Shown here: one piece after another, positions 43,574 through 53,420 of the stretch
Position numbering within the stretch: the stretch's first letter is position 1
How the letters are laid out: every line of letters begins with the position of its first letter
NCBI GenBank assembly: GCA_023399355.1
Contig: JAEWQC010000276.1
Location: forward strand, 1 to 64,000
Origin: Bacillota bacterium
Lineage (GTDB): Bacteria > Bacillota > Clostridia > Acetivibrionales > DTU013
Direction of reading: 5' to 3'
Length of the DNA stretch: 64,000 nucleotides
Position numbers and translations under genes: made by a program
Notes under the pieces: model-generated
The model's database searches: none
Told to the model about the DNA's origin: nothing
Seen by the model: only the letters and a program-made list of their open reading frames with translations

Positions 43574-44798
43574 CTTTCCTCATCCTGCCGATTAATTCCT
43601 GGTAAGTGCCAATCAGGTTAGCTGCACAATTTGAACCGTGATATTTTCTTACGGCGGTTTTTGCATTTCTTCCCATCGCTTTCCTGCGAGCTTCATCCCC
43701 GGACAATGTAAGAATCTGGCGGGCAAAATCATCTTCATCAGCGCATAATAGGCCATTCACTCCATTGTCAACAAAACTTGCAGGTCCTCCCCTGTCAGAA
43801 ACAATGACCGGCAGTCCTCTTGACATGGCTTCAATGACTGACAATCCGAACGTATCGGAGTTGTGGGGTGAGAAATAGATATCGACGGAGTTGTAAACCT
43901 TCACCAGTTCTTTCCTATCAAGCTTTCCAGCGTATACGATGTCCGGATTCTCCTCACACTCTTTCCGGACATAACTCATTGTTTCCTTGAACAATCCGGT
44001 CCCTGCAAGAATCAACCGGATACCTGAATTCACTTCATACGCCTTTTTAAAAATTCCAATGACCAGATTGACATCTTTCCCTCCATCAAACCGGCCGCTG
44101 TACAATATATTCACTTTATTGTCCCGGACGATCAATTCGCTTATTTCATCCGACCCGAAGACAGATTCGTCTATCCCCATGTACACTCCCTGCCGGACTT
44201 TCTTCAGGCCATGCGACTCCAGATACCGGTTTGCATCCTCGCAGGAACACAACACCTCATCATAGCGTCCGTATATTTTCTCATACACACCTTCGGGATC
44301 CATCCTGTAAGGCGTTGGAACATTCTTAGGCAGGTAGCAGTCCGCAAATGCAGGGAAATTCGACTGGTAGAATCCGATTACCGGTATGTTGTTTGCCCTT
44401 GCATAAGCAATTCCGATAGCATCGTTATATGCAAGCTCGGCTCCAAGTCCGAACAATCCCAGGCCATATATCCTGTCCGGATCTTCTACCTGAATGATAT
44501 CCGGTTTGAAATCCCCGATGTACTCCTCCAGGCACCATGCCGCTCCATCCTGGAAATCCACGCTTTCCGGCTTGATCCGGTTCTTTTGGGTCGGAACCGG
44601 TCTGACTGTGACATTCGGGAAGATCTCTCCGCGGTATTTTCCATAGTCGGGATAGAGTTCACTCACAATACTGTAATCGGGGCACAGTATTAAAACCTGA
44701 TGACCCTGCTTTGAAAAATGGCCTGCCAGATGGAAAAGGTGGGTTGGCACACCTGCAACTTCGGGCAGAAAGGAACCGGTAATAAAACAGATGTTCAT
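43563..44798 (-). CDS. GT4-family glycosyltransferase (copy 2)
   Basis: A 411 aa retaining glycosyltransferase. MNICFITGSFLPEVAGVPTH at the N-terminus and YFSPHNSDTFGLSVIEAMSRGLPVIVS near residue 300 are typical. It is very similar to the copy at 45904 and clearly its tandem paralogue. The start overlaps the GT2 stop (ATGA type), showing coupling. Confidence 0.92.
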   Translation of the reverse strand: MNICFITGSFLPEVAGVPTHLFHLAGHFSKQGHQVLILCPDYSIVSELYPDYGKYRGEIFPNVTVRPVPTQKNRIKPESVDFQDGAAWCLEEYIGDFKPDIIQVEDPDRIYGLGLFGLGAELAYNDAIGIAYARANNIPVIGFYQSNFPAFADCYLPKNVPTPYRMDPEGVYEKIYGRYDEVLCSCEDANRYLESHGLKKVRQGVYMGIDESVFGSDEISELIVRDNKVNILYSGRFDGGKDVNLVIGIFKKAYEVNSGIRLILAGTGLFKETMSYVRKECEENPDIVYAGKLDRKELVKVYNSVDIYFSPHNSDTFGLSVIEAMSRGLPVIVSDRGGPASFVDNGVNGLLCADEDDFARQILTLSGDEARRKAMGRNAKTAVRKYHGSNCAANLIGTYQELIGRMRKDAV

Positions 44799-45925
44799 GA
44801 ATGATCTCCTCCTTCTTCTTGCATGTCGAATTTTCTGGACATTGGAAAGTATAGCACCTTACATTTTCTCTTAAATGTAACCAGCTGGATCCAGATGTAC
44901 AGGTCGGAATTCTCTTCAAAATCCAGCACTACAATATATATGCCCTCTTCATCCAGCAGTTTGCACACCTGTTCCTTGACATCCGGTACATCCTTCGGGT
45001 CTCCAACAGGTAGAACCCTTAAATCCGCTTCTTTGGGTCTTTCCCTCCTGTCGGCCTTACAGGGCTCCAACGCCTTTATCACCATTTCCTTTTCAGGTGT
45101 TTCACTGTAGTGGAGCATATCTTCAAGCATATACGCCGGTAAGCTGGTTTTTAGTTCGGGGTGCCTGTTCAAAAAATATTGCACATTGCTTTTATAATTG
45201 TGCCTATCGGATTCCTTATGATACTGGTGCAAACCTTCCAGCCTGTGATCGTATACGACTTTCAAACAATGAAGATAGGCCCTGTATCCGAAGTCGATGT
45301 CCTCCATGCCCCATCCGGAGAAGTTCTCGTCAAATCCATCCATCACAGCAAGCGATTTCTTTGTACAGGCTATACTGCAGCTGAAGACAAACAACCATGT
45401 CGTCCAGTCCATCGACATATTATAGGACATCTGATTGAAAGTGACATGGCGGATTTCAAACAGATCCTTTTTTTCCTTGTCATAGCTGTATCTCTCAAAA
45501 ATGCTGCCGTCTGCTATTTCCCCTTCCAGTACGCCGACACCTTCGGGTAACAGCAGACGGGTCGATATCAGAACGATATCCGTATCCATCCCGAAACATT
45601 TCAGCGTCTCTTTCACATAATTTCTTTTTATGATCATATCACTGTCCAAAAAAATGATGATCTCCGCCAGGGCATTCTTCCACCCGGTATTCCTGGCCCT
45701 GGAATAACAGGGGACATCCCCTTTTTTCAGATAGATGTACTTCAAATCAAAGTTTTTATTGATCCCTTCTAAATAATCTCTTGTATTATCCGTTGATCCG
45801 TCATCCACCACTATGACTTCGAAGTCTTCCCTTTCGACCCCTTCCTGGTAATTTAAGGCCTGCAGCGTGTTTTTCAAATGATATTTCCTGTTGTACGCCG
45901 GAATTACAATACTTGCTTTATACAT
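44795..45925 (-). CDS. GT2-family glycosyltransferase
   Basis: A 376 aa inverting GT-A enzyme: IVIPAYNRKYHLKNT, VVDDGSTDNTRDYL, FLDSDMII and GWGMEDIDFGYR give the nucleotide, metal and acceptor motifs. The last 90 residues form an extra polar domain. It overlaps the GT4 genes on both sides. The GWGMEDID pattern resembles chondroitin-type/galactosyl GT2 enzymes, but the sugar cannot be read. Confidence 0.9.
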   Translation of the reverse strand: MYKASIVIPAYNRKYHLKNTLQALNYQEGVEREDFEVIVVDDGSTDNTRDYLEGINKNFDLKYIYLKKGDVPCYSRARNTGWKNALAEIIIFLDSDMIIKRNYVKETLKCFGMDTDIVLISTRLLLPEGVGVLEGEIADGSIFERYSYDKEKKDLFEIRHVTFNQMSYNMSMDWTTWLFVFSCSIACTKKSLAVMDGFDENFSGWGMEDIDFGYRAYLHCLKVVYDHRLEGLHQYHKESDRHNYKSNVQYFLNRHPELKTSLPAYMLEDMLHYSETPEKEMVIKALEPCKADRRERPKEADLRVLPVGDPKDVPDVKEQVCKLLDEEGIYIVVLDFEENSDLYIWIQLVTFKRKCKVLYFPMSRKFDMQEEGGDHS

Positions 45926-47169
45926 TCTTCCGCCTCCAAAAATTCATTTTGCCCCGATAACTCGATCAATTCGTGATAGGTATTGATCAGATTAGCCGCA
46001 CAATTCGTACCGTAGTATTTTTTCGCATCCTTTCCAGCCTGTTCACCTATAGCCCTCCTGAGAGCTTCATCTCCTGCCAGCGCTAAAATGTGACGGACAA
46101 AATCGTCCTCCTCTGCACATAATATCCCGTTCCTGCCGCTGTCGATCAAGCTTGCGGGACCGCCCCGGTCCGGAGCGACGACAGGGAGGCCCTTTGACAT
46201 GGCCTCAATGATCGACAGCCCGAAAGTATCCGTTCCGTGCGGTGAAAAATAGACATCGACAGAGTTGTATACCTTTACCAAATCTTTCATATCCAGATTT
46301 CCGACATAGAGGATGTCCGGAGTTTCACTGCAAACCTTCCATACGTACTCCATCGTATCCCTGAGTCCTGATCCGGCCAGAAAAAGCTGGATTTGAGAAT
46401 TCCTTCCGTAAGCTTTCCTGAAAAGATCAATGACGATTTTCACATCTTTCCCTCCATCAAAACGCCCGCTGTACAAGATCTTTGTTTTACTGTTCCGGGG
46501 AATCAGTACGCTTCTTTCATCCGATTGGAAAATCGACTCGTCAATCCCCATATATATTCCTTGCCGGACTTTCTTCAGGCCATGTCCCTTCAGGTGCCGG
46601 TATGCATCCCCGCAAGAGCACAACACCGCGTCATATGGTTCATATATTTTCCTGTACACTCCGGCAGGGTCCATCCTGTAAGGAGTAGGGACATCCATGG
46701 GGATGTAATAATCCGCAAATGCAGCATAATTGGTCTGGTAGAATCCGATCACCGGGATCTTGTTTGCTTTTGCGTAAGCAATCCCGATTGCTTCATTATA
46801 CGCAATGGTTTCTTCGAGCCCGAAAAGGCCTACACCGAAAATTCTGTCAGGATCTTCGACCTGAATGATTTCCGGCCGGAAATCCCCGATAACCTCTTCC
46901 AGGCTCCACAATGTCCCTTCCTGATAATTTACGCTCTCCGGTCTCCTCCTGTTTTTCCGGGATGGCACCGGTCTGACCGTGACATTCGGGAACAGTCCCC
47001 CCCGGTGTTTCAGATAATCAGGGTATAGCTCCTTTTCCACGCCATAATCCGGACACAGCAGCAGAACTTTGTGCCCAAGCTTTGAAAAATGGCTTGCCAG
47101 ATTGTGCAAGTGTGTGGACACACCGGTTAGTTCAGGCAAAAACGTACTGGTTACAAGACAAATATTCAT
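45904..47169 (-). CDS. GT4-family glycosyltransferase (copy 1)
   Basis: About 421 aa, retaining GT-B. MNICLVTSTFLPELTGVSTH and YFSPHGTDTFGLSIIEAMSKGLPVVAPD are shared with the two other copies. ATG at 47169 has AGGGG 9 nt upstream; a TTG three codons earlier is too close to that site. Its end overlaps the GT2 start. The tandem copies suggest a product with several sugars. Confidence 0.92.
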   Translation of the reverse strand: MNICLVTSTFLPELTGVSTHLHNLASHFSKLGHKVLLLCPDYGVEKELYPDYLKHRGGLFPNVTVRPVPSRKNRRRPESVNYQEGTLWSLEEVIGDFRPEIIQVEDPDRIFGVGLFGLEETIAYNEAIGIAYAKANKIPVIGFYQTNYAAFADYYIPMDVPTPYRMDPAGVYRKIYEPYDAVLCSCGDAYRHLKGHGLKKVRQGIYMGIDESIFQSDERSVLIPRNSKTKILYSGRFDGGKDVKIVIDLFRKAYGRNSQIQLFLAGSGLRDTMEYVWKVCSETPDILYVGNLDMKDLVKVYNSVDVYFSPHGTDTFGLSIIEAMSKGLPVVAPDRGGPASLIDSGRNGILCAEEDDFVRHILALAGDEALRRAIGEQAGKDAKKYYGTNCAANLINTYHELIELSGQNEFLEAEECIKQVL

Positions 47170-47201
47170 ATCGGACAACCCCTTTACACTTCTTGTTAAC
47201 T

Positions 47202-48002
47202 CTATGTTCCAGAGCTTTTATAACTTTTCAGTCCCAGATGCCAGATTAATAGCGATATGCCTGTAAAAAGCGCAGCTACGACCGGAGCACAATAGGAAAC
47301 CCATCCGGGAAATACCTGACTGTTTTTATTGAGATAGTGGAGTGATGGATAATAATAAATGAAAGCAAAAGGCAGCAAAGTAGTCAATATTATTTGAATG
47401 CCCTTTGAATAAATATCGACCGGATACGGGCTGAAAATATTAAACACGGTATTGATAAATTCCCTCAGGCTGCCGCTTTTCAAAAACCAGAATGCGGTTG
47501 TTCCCGTAAGAAACAGCAGGGAGAAATAAATCATGGATGCCGCAGTCACCGTCACCGCCAGCAGAAGTATATTCGGCAGGGACCATGCGATCCCAACCCT
47601 GGCGGCACAGTAAATGAGGATCAGCAGGCCGGCCAGGATATCTCCGACTGATACGATATCGAACCGCTGAAAAATGAACAGGATGAACGGGGACTTCGGT
47701 CTCAGCAGCAGCCTGTCAATCTCCCCAAGGTTGATCAGCATATCCATTGCAAACAGTATGGAGAAAACAGTCATCACCAGTGAGGTAGACACCTTGGCAA
47801 GAGCATACATGAAACCGATCTCATAGAGGCTCCATCCATTCATATTTTTAAATTTGTCCAGCACAACCCATACAAGCCCGGCGGAAAGTGCTGTAAAAAT
47901 AAGGGATTGGGCCAGCGCCAGCACAAAGTTCATGGTGTACATGGATCTGGCCTTAATGTTTATCCACATCATAAAGAATACCATCCCAGCCGTTTTAAAC
48001 AT
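47202..48002 (-). CDS. ABC-2 type export permease (second)
   Basis: A 266 aa membrane protein with six predicted helices, of the ABC-2 group with paired half-size permeases (DUF990-like). It partners the permease encoded 9 nt upstream and the ATPase beyond it. The set should export the glycosylated product or flip a lipid-linked form across the membrane. Confidence 0.85.
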   Translation of the reverse strand: MFKTAGMVFFMMWINIKARSMYTMNFVLALAQSLIFTALSAGLVWVVLDKFKNMNGWSLYEIGFMYALAKVSTSLVMTVFSILFAMDMLINLGEIDRLLLRPKSPFILFIFQRFDIVSVGDILAGLLILIYCAARVGIAWSLPNILLLAVTVTAASMIYFSLLFLTGTTAFWFLKSGSLREFINTVFNIFSPYPVDIYSKGIQIILTTLLPFAFIYYYPSLHYLNKNSQVFPGWVSYCAPVVAALFTGISLLIWHLGLKSYKSSGT

Positions 48003-48011
48003 CTATACCTC

Positions 48012-48803
48012 TTAGCCTCCTGCTATCGTCAGATTTTTCAATACAATTCCTGTCAGAATCTTGCCGGCAGCCGTCAGTGCCGCTATCCATAACACCTGAG
48101 CGAACATCGCATTGACTGCTGCGTTTCCGGTCAGTTCTCCAAGGTAAATATTCAGAGGGATGAACATAAAATATTTAAAAGGGAGAAAATTGAGTATGTT
48201 TAAGATGGCTTCGGGAAATATCCATAATGGCAGATAGGCCCCAGAGCAAAAACCGATGATTGCATTCTTCATAGCCTGGAACGCCCATATTTCAACAAAA
48301 TAAAACGCCAGCAGGGATACCAGGTAATCAAATGCAACCAATACGCCATACCCAAGCAGGGCACTGATCAGAAAAAGAAGGAATGCGCCAATCGAGCGGG
48401 GAATACTGATATCCACAATCAACTTCATCACAATCATCTTGGGGATAAAATTGATCAGCAGGTTGCTGGACATTTCGCCGAAAGTCTCTGAAATCATCAT
48501 AATTTGAAAATCAACCGGCTTCTGCAAATCGGAAGTAATGGAGCCCCACTTGATTTTATCACTTACCGCAGCGATCATTTCACTGGTAAATATAGAGGAT
48601 AGAATTGCCGCCACTACAGAATAGGTTACATATTTATCCAACTCATTCGCAGAAATCTTGCCGGCATTTGCAAAAGCTTTCCAGAAGAATTGTGCGGAAA
48701 CAGCGACAACGATTACCAGCAAAAAACCGATGATGACATCGAACTGGTATACCAACCCCCGTTTAAATGAATTGTAGGATACATGCAAATATTTCAAGGC
48801 CAA
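48012..48803 (-). CDS. ABC-2 type export permease (first)
   Basis: A 263 aa membrane protein with six predicted helices; FLPFKYFMFIPLNIYLGELTG near residue 210 is typical of the DUF990-like permeases. TTG start behind GAGGAAAG. It lies 35 nt after the ATPase gene and forms a heterodimer with the next gene product. Confidence 0.85.
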   Translation of the reverse strand: MALKYLHVSYNSFKRGLVYQFDVIIGFLLVIVVAVSAQFFWKAFANAGKISANELDKYVTYSVVAAILSSIFTSEMIAAVSDKIKWGSITSDLQKPVDFQIMMISETFGEMSSNLLINFIPKMIVMKLIVDISIPRSIGAFLLFLISALLGYGVLVAFDYLVSLLAFYFVEIWAFQAMKNAIIGFCSGAYLPLWIFPEAILNILNFLPFKYFMFIPLNIYLGELTGNAAVNAMFAQVLWIAALTAAGKILTGIVLKNLTIAGG

Positions 48804-48838
48804 TTCCTTCTTTCCTCACTTGGAGCAGCTTCACACTG

Positions 48839-49867
48839 CTATCCTGCTACACCCGATTTATAAATTCTTCTGACAATCGATTCAACGCTTGCATCATTCA
48901 CAGATAAATCAACAATTTCGTTCTTGTCGCATAAAAGCGAAATGATTTCGGAAGCGTTTTCGCAATCCTTCCGGTAGGAGAACCATTTGGTGTTTCCATC
49001 TTCCTTTGTAACTCTCAGACCCGGAGGAACCGTAATGTCGGAATTTGAAAACTCGATTTTCAATATTTTCTCATTTCCAAGATCTTTTTTCATTTGATCC
49101 AGGCTATTGTCATAGACTAATTTTCCTTTTTCTATGATCATCACTCTTTTGCACAGATCCTCAATATCGCTCATATCATGAGTCGTTAAGATGACCGTAA
49201 TCTTCCTTTCTTTGTTTGCCATCCTGATGAAATTCCTCATTTTCTCTTTTGCATAAGGATCCAGGCCTATCGTCGGCTCGTCCAGATAGAGAATGCGCGG
49301 ATTGTGCAGCAGGGATGCGGCAATATCGGCTCTCATTCTTTGTCCCAGGCTAAGCTGCCGTACAGGTGCATACATGAACTCTCTCATTTCAAGCACCTCT
49401 TGAAACAGCTCCAGATTTTCTCTGAACTCCTTCACGGGGAGGTCATAAATATGCCGCAGGAGCCTGTAGGAGTCTATGACAGGTAAATCCCACCAGAGCT
49501 GCGTTCTTTGTCCGAATACGACGCCTATCTTTTTTGCATTTTTCTTTCTTTGCCGGTATGGGATCAATCCGTTTACATTTATCGTGCCGGAAGAGGGTGT
49601 CAATATCCCTGTCAGCATTTTTATCGTCGTGGATTTTCCAGCGCCATTCGCACCGATATAGCCGACCATTTCCCCTTCGTCAATGGAAAATGAAATATCA
49701 TCAACCGCTTTTATGTGAACCATCCTCGATCCGGCATCCGGTCTTTCACTTTCCGGCACAGCCGGCGGCGACATCATTCCGGGAGGTATGGGTGGCATAT
49801 TCCCAGGCGCTTTTCCGCTCTTTCTCCGATATTCCTTAACCAGATTTTTTACCTCAATCATTTCCAT
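48839..49867 (-). CDS. ABC exporter ATP-binding protein
   Basis: A 342 aa ATPase: Walker A GANGAGKSTT near residue 72, signature LSLGQRMR, Walker B ILYLDEPTIGLDP and a C-terminal domain ending SIVRRIYKSG, typical of drug/polyketide/lipid exporters of the DrrA/NatA kind. An odd proline/methionine-rich insert (GNMPPIPPGMMSPPAVPESE) interrupts residues 20-45, before the first nucleotide-binding strand. The start overlaps the hydratase stop by 14 nt. Confidence 0.92.
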   Translation of the reverse strand: MEMIEVKNLVKEYRRKSGKAPGNMPPIPPGMMSPPAVPESERPDAGSRMVHIKAVDDISFSIDEGEMVGYIGANGAGKSTTIKMLTGILTPSSGTINVNGLIPYRQRKKNAKKIGVVFGQRTQLWWDLPVIDSYRLLRHIYDLPVKEFRENLELFQEVLEMREFMYAPVRQLSLGQRMRADIAASLLHNPRILYLDEPTIGLDPYAKEKMRNFIRMANKERKITVILTTHDMSDIEDLCKRVMIIEKGKLVYDNSLDQMKKDLGNEKILKIEFSNSDITVPPGLRVTKEDGNTKWFSYRKDCENASEIISLLCDKNEIVDLSVNDASVESIVRRIYKSGVAG

Positions 49868-50600
49868 TCAACACTCCCTGACCGCAGTGTATCCCATTTT
49901 CCCGACAACGTTTGGAATACATTTGAAGTACTTCTTTCTTAATATGCAGATTCATTTGATATTTTGATTCTTCAGCCAGCTTTTCCGCCACCTCAACAGC
50001 AGCGTCAACTACCCTGCCTCTTTCTAACAGCCTGTTTGCTATACCGGTTTGATAAGCTTCCCATGCATTGATCATATTCCCTCTCAGCAGCAACTCCCTG
50101 GCTTTTGGAACGGCTATAAGGCTTTTCAGCCTGACGCTTCCGCTGCATCCGGTTATAAGGCCCCAGGTTATTTCCGGCTGGGAAAAGATCGCATCCCTGC
50201 TGCAAAAGATCAAATCGCATGACATTGCAAGCTCCATCCCCGATCCGGCGCAAAATCCGCCCACTGCGGCTATCACCGGAAAATGGAAGGCCTCGATCTC
50301 CATAAAGATATTAACATTTTTCCAGTTTTCCTTTTTCACTTCATCTTCCTTATCCAACCCTGCTTTCAGAGGCTCGAGAAGGCTGTGTTTGATGTCTTCA
50401 AGCTCGGCTCCGGCGGAAAAATGACGTTTGCTTCCATAAATAACTGCAGCGCCTATGTCATCCCTTTCCCGGATGCTTTTTACCGCCTCATCAAGCTGTC
50501 TGAAAAAAATCATATCCATCCTGTTATCAGGCGGGTTGTCCAAAATGATGTGCACCACTCTGTTTTCAACCTGCAGCCTTATTTTTTTCCTGTCCTCCAA
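49854..50600 (-). CDS. Enoyl-CoA hydratase/isomerase family protein (second)
   Basis: A crotonase-fold protein of about 248 aa. FSAGAELEDIKH and VGGFCAGSGMELAMSCDLIF form the oxyanion hole; QPEITWGLITGCSGSVRL follows. It resembles the PksI-like decarboxylating ECH more than the hydratase beside it, but assignment is tentative. TTG at 50600 has GGAGG 8 nt upstream; ATG at 50621 is the alternative. It overlaps its neighbours on both sides. Confidence 0.82.
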   Translation of the reverse strand: MEDRKKIRLQVENRVVHIILDNPPDNRMDMIFFRQLDEAVKSIRERDDIGAAVIYGSKRHFSAGAELEDIKHSLLEPLKAGLDKEDEVKKENWKNVNIFMEIEAFHFPVIAAVGGFCAGSGMELAMSCDLIFCSRDAIFSQPEITWGLITGCSGSVRLKSLIAVPKARELLLRGNMINAWEAYQTGIANRLLERGRVVDAAVEVAEKLAEESKYQMNLHIKKEVLQMYSKRCRENGIHCGQGVLNGND

Positions 50601-51348
50601 TATCGCCGCCTCCGTTAACATATTGCTCTATTACCAGCTCCGCAAACATGTGGCACTCTTCTTTCATTGCAGATTCAAAATCCTTTCTTAATGCATTATT
50701 CACCGCCCGGATTGTATATTGGACCGGTTTCCTGCCCATTTCCACAATCCTGCCGAGTACCTCTAAAGCATGGTCAAATGCAGTTTTATCTTCCGTAATG
50801 GCATTGACTATCCCAAACTGCCTGGCATATTCCGCCCCGAACACCTCTCCTGTGAGAGCGATTTCCAGTGTCCTGGATTTGCCAGCAATGGCAAGAAGCC
50901 TTTGTAATCCTCCATAACCCGGTATGATCTCATGCGAGACCTCCGGAAAACCAAATATCGCTTTCTGTGAGCAATATCTCAACTGGCAGGCAAGAGCTAT
51001 CTCGAGTCCGGCCCCCAGGCAAGCTCCATCAATTGCTGCTATTACGGGCTTCTCGATATTTTCCAGGCCATTTATTATTTCCCTTCCGGCTTCGAATAGC
51101 TTACCGATTTCTTCCGTTGTAAATTCACAGCCTGTAAAATAGCTCAGATCCGCACCGGATGAAAAATGCCTGGCCTCTCCGGTTACAAGGATCCCTTCGA
51201 TATTTTCCCTGTTGATCCATCGTTTTACAATTTCCGGGTCGGCAAAGTCCGGTCTGGGAATGGCATTTCCCTTTTTCCCCGAAGAAATCCTAAGGATACC
51301 AATCCGGCCTCTTTCCTCCCATTTTAAAATCCCTGACTTGTCTGTCAA
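50566..51348 (-). CDS. Enoyl-CoA hydratase/isomerase family protein (first)
   Basis: About 260 aa, crotonase fold. FSSGADLSYF and IDGACLGAGLEIALACQLRYCSQ give the oxyanion hole, FPEVSHEIIPGYGGLQRL the catalytic loop with a Glu at a hydratase-like position. TTG at 51348 follows GGGGAG by 8 nt; the frame extends to 51417. It overlaps the dehydrogenase gene by about 59 nt. Likely dehydrates a 3-hydroxyacyl thioester made by the dehydrogenase. Confidence 0.84.
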   Translation of the reverse strand: MTDKSGILKWEERGRIGILRISSGKKGNAIPRPDFADPEIVKRWINRENIEGILVTGEARHFSSGADLSYFTGCEFTTEEIGKLFEAGREIINGLENIEKPVIAAIDGACLGAGLEIALACQLRYCSQKAIFGFPEVSHEIIPGYGGLQRLLAIAGKSRTLEIALTGEVFGAEYARQFGIVNAITEDKTAFDHALEVLGRIVEMGRKPVQYTIRAVNNALRKDFESAMKEECHMFAELVIEQYVNGGGDIGGQEKNKAAG

Positions 51349-52480
51349 TTTCTTCACTCCCCTGTGAATATTTTGAGATATATTCCAATACCGGTAATGG
51401 TCTGTACAACGAATCAATCTCCTGCGAATATTTCTTCAGCCTTTCCACTACAACCTCTGCACCCTCCTGGAATAATGTCCTCACAGGCCCTTTGTCATTA
51501 CCGTTTATTTCGCAAAAGATCCTGTCCAATTCCACACAATCCGCATAGCCTCTGTCAACCAATTCAAAACTTGAATTGATATAAAGAAGTTTTATCCGTT
51601 CCTTAATCTTTGCCTTGATTTCTTCCGGGACTTTATTTTCAACAGGCTTTGGAAAATCCTCCTGATTTTTATAGCGGTAAAATCCTTCCCCGCTCTTTTT
51701 CCCAAGATGCCCCTGCTTCAATTTCCCGTTCAGATACTCTCTCAACGGGAAAAAGCTTTCAAATTCCTCCCGGAATTCATAATGTCCGCATATGCAGTTG
51801 TAAATGGTATCCAGTCCGACATTGTCCTTTAGTGTAAACGGCGGAAGGGTATATCCGCTGTCACTGATTATTTCATCCAGATCCGAAAAGGGAATGTGCA
51901 ATTCCCCGTGAATCCGATATGCTTCATTTCCGATAACAGTGAGTACTCTGGTCGTTATACATCCGGTACCCTCACCGATCCGTACGGGTATCTTCCCAAT
52001 ATGCTCAAGGAATAAGCATACCTTGTCAACAAGATCCATCGGTGTCCTGTCTCCATATACCACCTCAACTGTCTGCATGTCCTGTACCGGATAAAGGTAA
52101 TGAACTCCAATCAGATTATAACGGTCATACTCTGCCGATAACCTGCCCGGTGTAAAGGACGAAGATCCCGTCGCCAGTATTTGTGACGGATTCTTCCCTG
52201 ACTCAAGAAGCTTTTGCATGATTTCTCTCTTTATTGAAATCTCCTCTGCCACAAACTCAAATACAATATCACAATCACACAGATCTTCAATTCTGTCGGT
52301 AAAAGAAACACACAAATCCATCTCGCAATATTTCTTCTTCAGCCTGGCTATCCTGTTTGTATCTCTGATATGGAACACGACAGAATAGTTCGAAAAACGT
52401 GATAAGTATTTGAAAAAGGAAAGGCCCATCTTGCCCCCGCCGCAAATTCCGATGGAGGTAAACGTCTTTGTATCACACAC
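51290..52480 (-). CDS. 3-hydroxyacyl-CoA dehydrogenase family protein
   Basis: A 396 aa NAD-dependent enzyme. SIGICGGGKMGLSFF is the Rossmann loop; EFVAEEISIKREIM and ATGSSSFTPGRL are typical, with HYLYPVQDMQTVEVV holding the catalytic His region and a helical C-terminal domain (GHLGKKSGEGFYRY). It replaces the FabG-type reductase usual in fatty-acid or polyketide pathways. GTG start behind GGGAGG, overlapping the acyltransferase stop by 8 nt. Confidence 0.88.
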   Translation of the reverse strand: MCDTKTFTSIGICGGGKMGLSFFKYLSRFSNYSVVFHIRDTNRIARLKKKYCEMDLCVSFTDRIEDLCDCDIVFEFVAEEISIKREIMQKLLESGKNPSQILATGSSSFTPGRLSAEYDRYNLIGVHYLYPVQDMQTVEVVYGDRTPMDLVDKVCLFLEHIGKIPVRIGEGTGCITTRVLTVIGNEAYRIHGELHIPFSDLDEIISDSGYTLPPFTLKDNVGLDTIYNCICGHYEFREEFESFFPLREYLNGKLKQGHLGKKSGEGFYRYKNQEDFPKPVENKVPEEIKAKIKERIKLLYINSSFELVDRGYADCVELDRIFCEINGNDKGPVRTLFQEGAEVVVERLKKYSQEIDSLYRPLPVLEYISKYSQGSEEIDRQVRDFKMGGKRPDWYP

Positions 52481-53420
52481 AACTCATGACCTCCCTGAAT
52501 GCATCCCTGCAGTATAAAAACCGGTACTCCGGCCTGATCAGGGCGGACATTCTGCACAGGGAGTCCCCCAGCCCGATTTCATAATACTTTTTGAAGCCCA
52601 TGTCTGCAGCTTTTTCTATTGTTTTCACCCATGACATGGCGTGCTTGATGTTCCGATAGAGGTCCCGCCTTGCATCATAGGCCGTGCACATTACATCCTG
52701 CGTGATTGCGGATATCACCATGATGGACGGATCCTTGAATTCCACCTTGTCAAAAAATTTGCGGAACAGTATTGCGGGCTCATTCATAAAACCGGTATGG
52801 TATGGCATCGATACAGCAAGCTGTTTACTGTTAATGGCCCCTTCCCTTCCCGCCACTGAACACACCCTGCCTATCCCTTGTTCAGTACCCGACAGCACCA
52901 TGCTGTACTGATTGTTTTCATTGATAATAAAGACCTCTGCAAGCATATCCAACTTTCTGATGATGTCCTGTATCTGCCCGTAATCCAAACCGGTAACGAC
53001 AGCCATCCCCCACTTTTCCTTCTTTTGCAGAAATTCCTTCATGAGGCTGTATGCAGCTGCAATCAGATTGATCCCGTCGCTGTAGCTTATTACTCCGCTG
53101 CAGTGTAAAGCTGAATAAAGGCCAATGCTATACCCCGCCAGCACACCCGGCTTTATGTCCCTTTTCAGGTATTCCCGGAATACAAAACAGTTTACCGTAT
53201 AGATTGAGATTTGTTCCAGGAGTTCTTTATCCCTGCAGACCTCATCATTGCCGTTTATGAAGTCCCATACATCCACTCCGGATACTTCCTGCGTTTTCCT
53301 GCATGACGCCCTTAATTCGGCCAGACCGGCACTGTCCAAAACATCCATGCACTTGTTGTATCTCATACCGACTCCAGGAAAAAGGAAAGCATAATTGTCT
53401 CTGGGATTCATCTTATTCAA
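52473..53420 (-). CDS. Divergent malonyl-CoA:ACP acyltransferase-like protein
   Basis: A 315 aa FabD/AT-fold protein. FPGVGMRY replaces FPGQGSQ, the nucleophile elbow is GYSIGLY (Ser, with Tyr in place of the usual His next to it), and PYHTGFM keeps the catalytic His. The conserved Arg that binds the free carboxylate of malonyl groups (RGxxM) reads AYSLM here, so malonyl transfer is doubtful. It more probably loads a monocarboxylic acyl group or edits a carrier protein, like PedC/PksD-type proteins (inference). TTG start behind AGGTGA, overlapping the preceding stop. Confidence 0.78.
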   Translation of the reverse strand: MNKMNPRDNYAFLFPGVGMRYNKCMDVLDSAGLAELRASCRKTQEVSGVDVWDFINGNDEVCRDKELLEQISIYTVNCFVFREYLKRDIKPGVLAGYSIGLYSALHCSGVISYSDGINLIAAAYSLMKEFLQKKEKWGMAVVTGLDYGQIQDIIRKLDMLAEVFIINENNQYSMVLSGTEQGIGRVCSVAGREGAINSKQLAVSMPYHTGFMNEPAILFRKFFDKVEFKDPSIMVISAITQDVMCTAYDARRDLYRNIKHAMSWVKTIEKAADMGFKKYYEIGLGDSLCRMSALIRPEYRFLYCRDAFREVMSCV

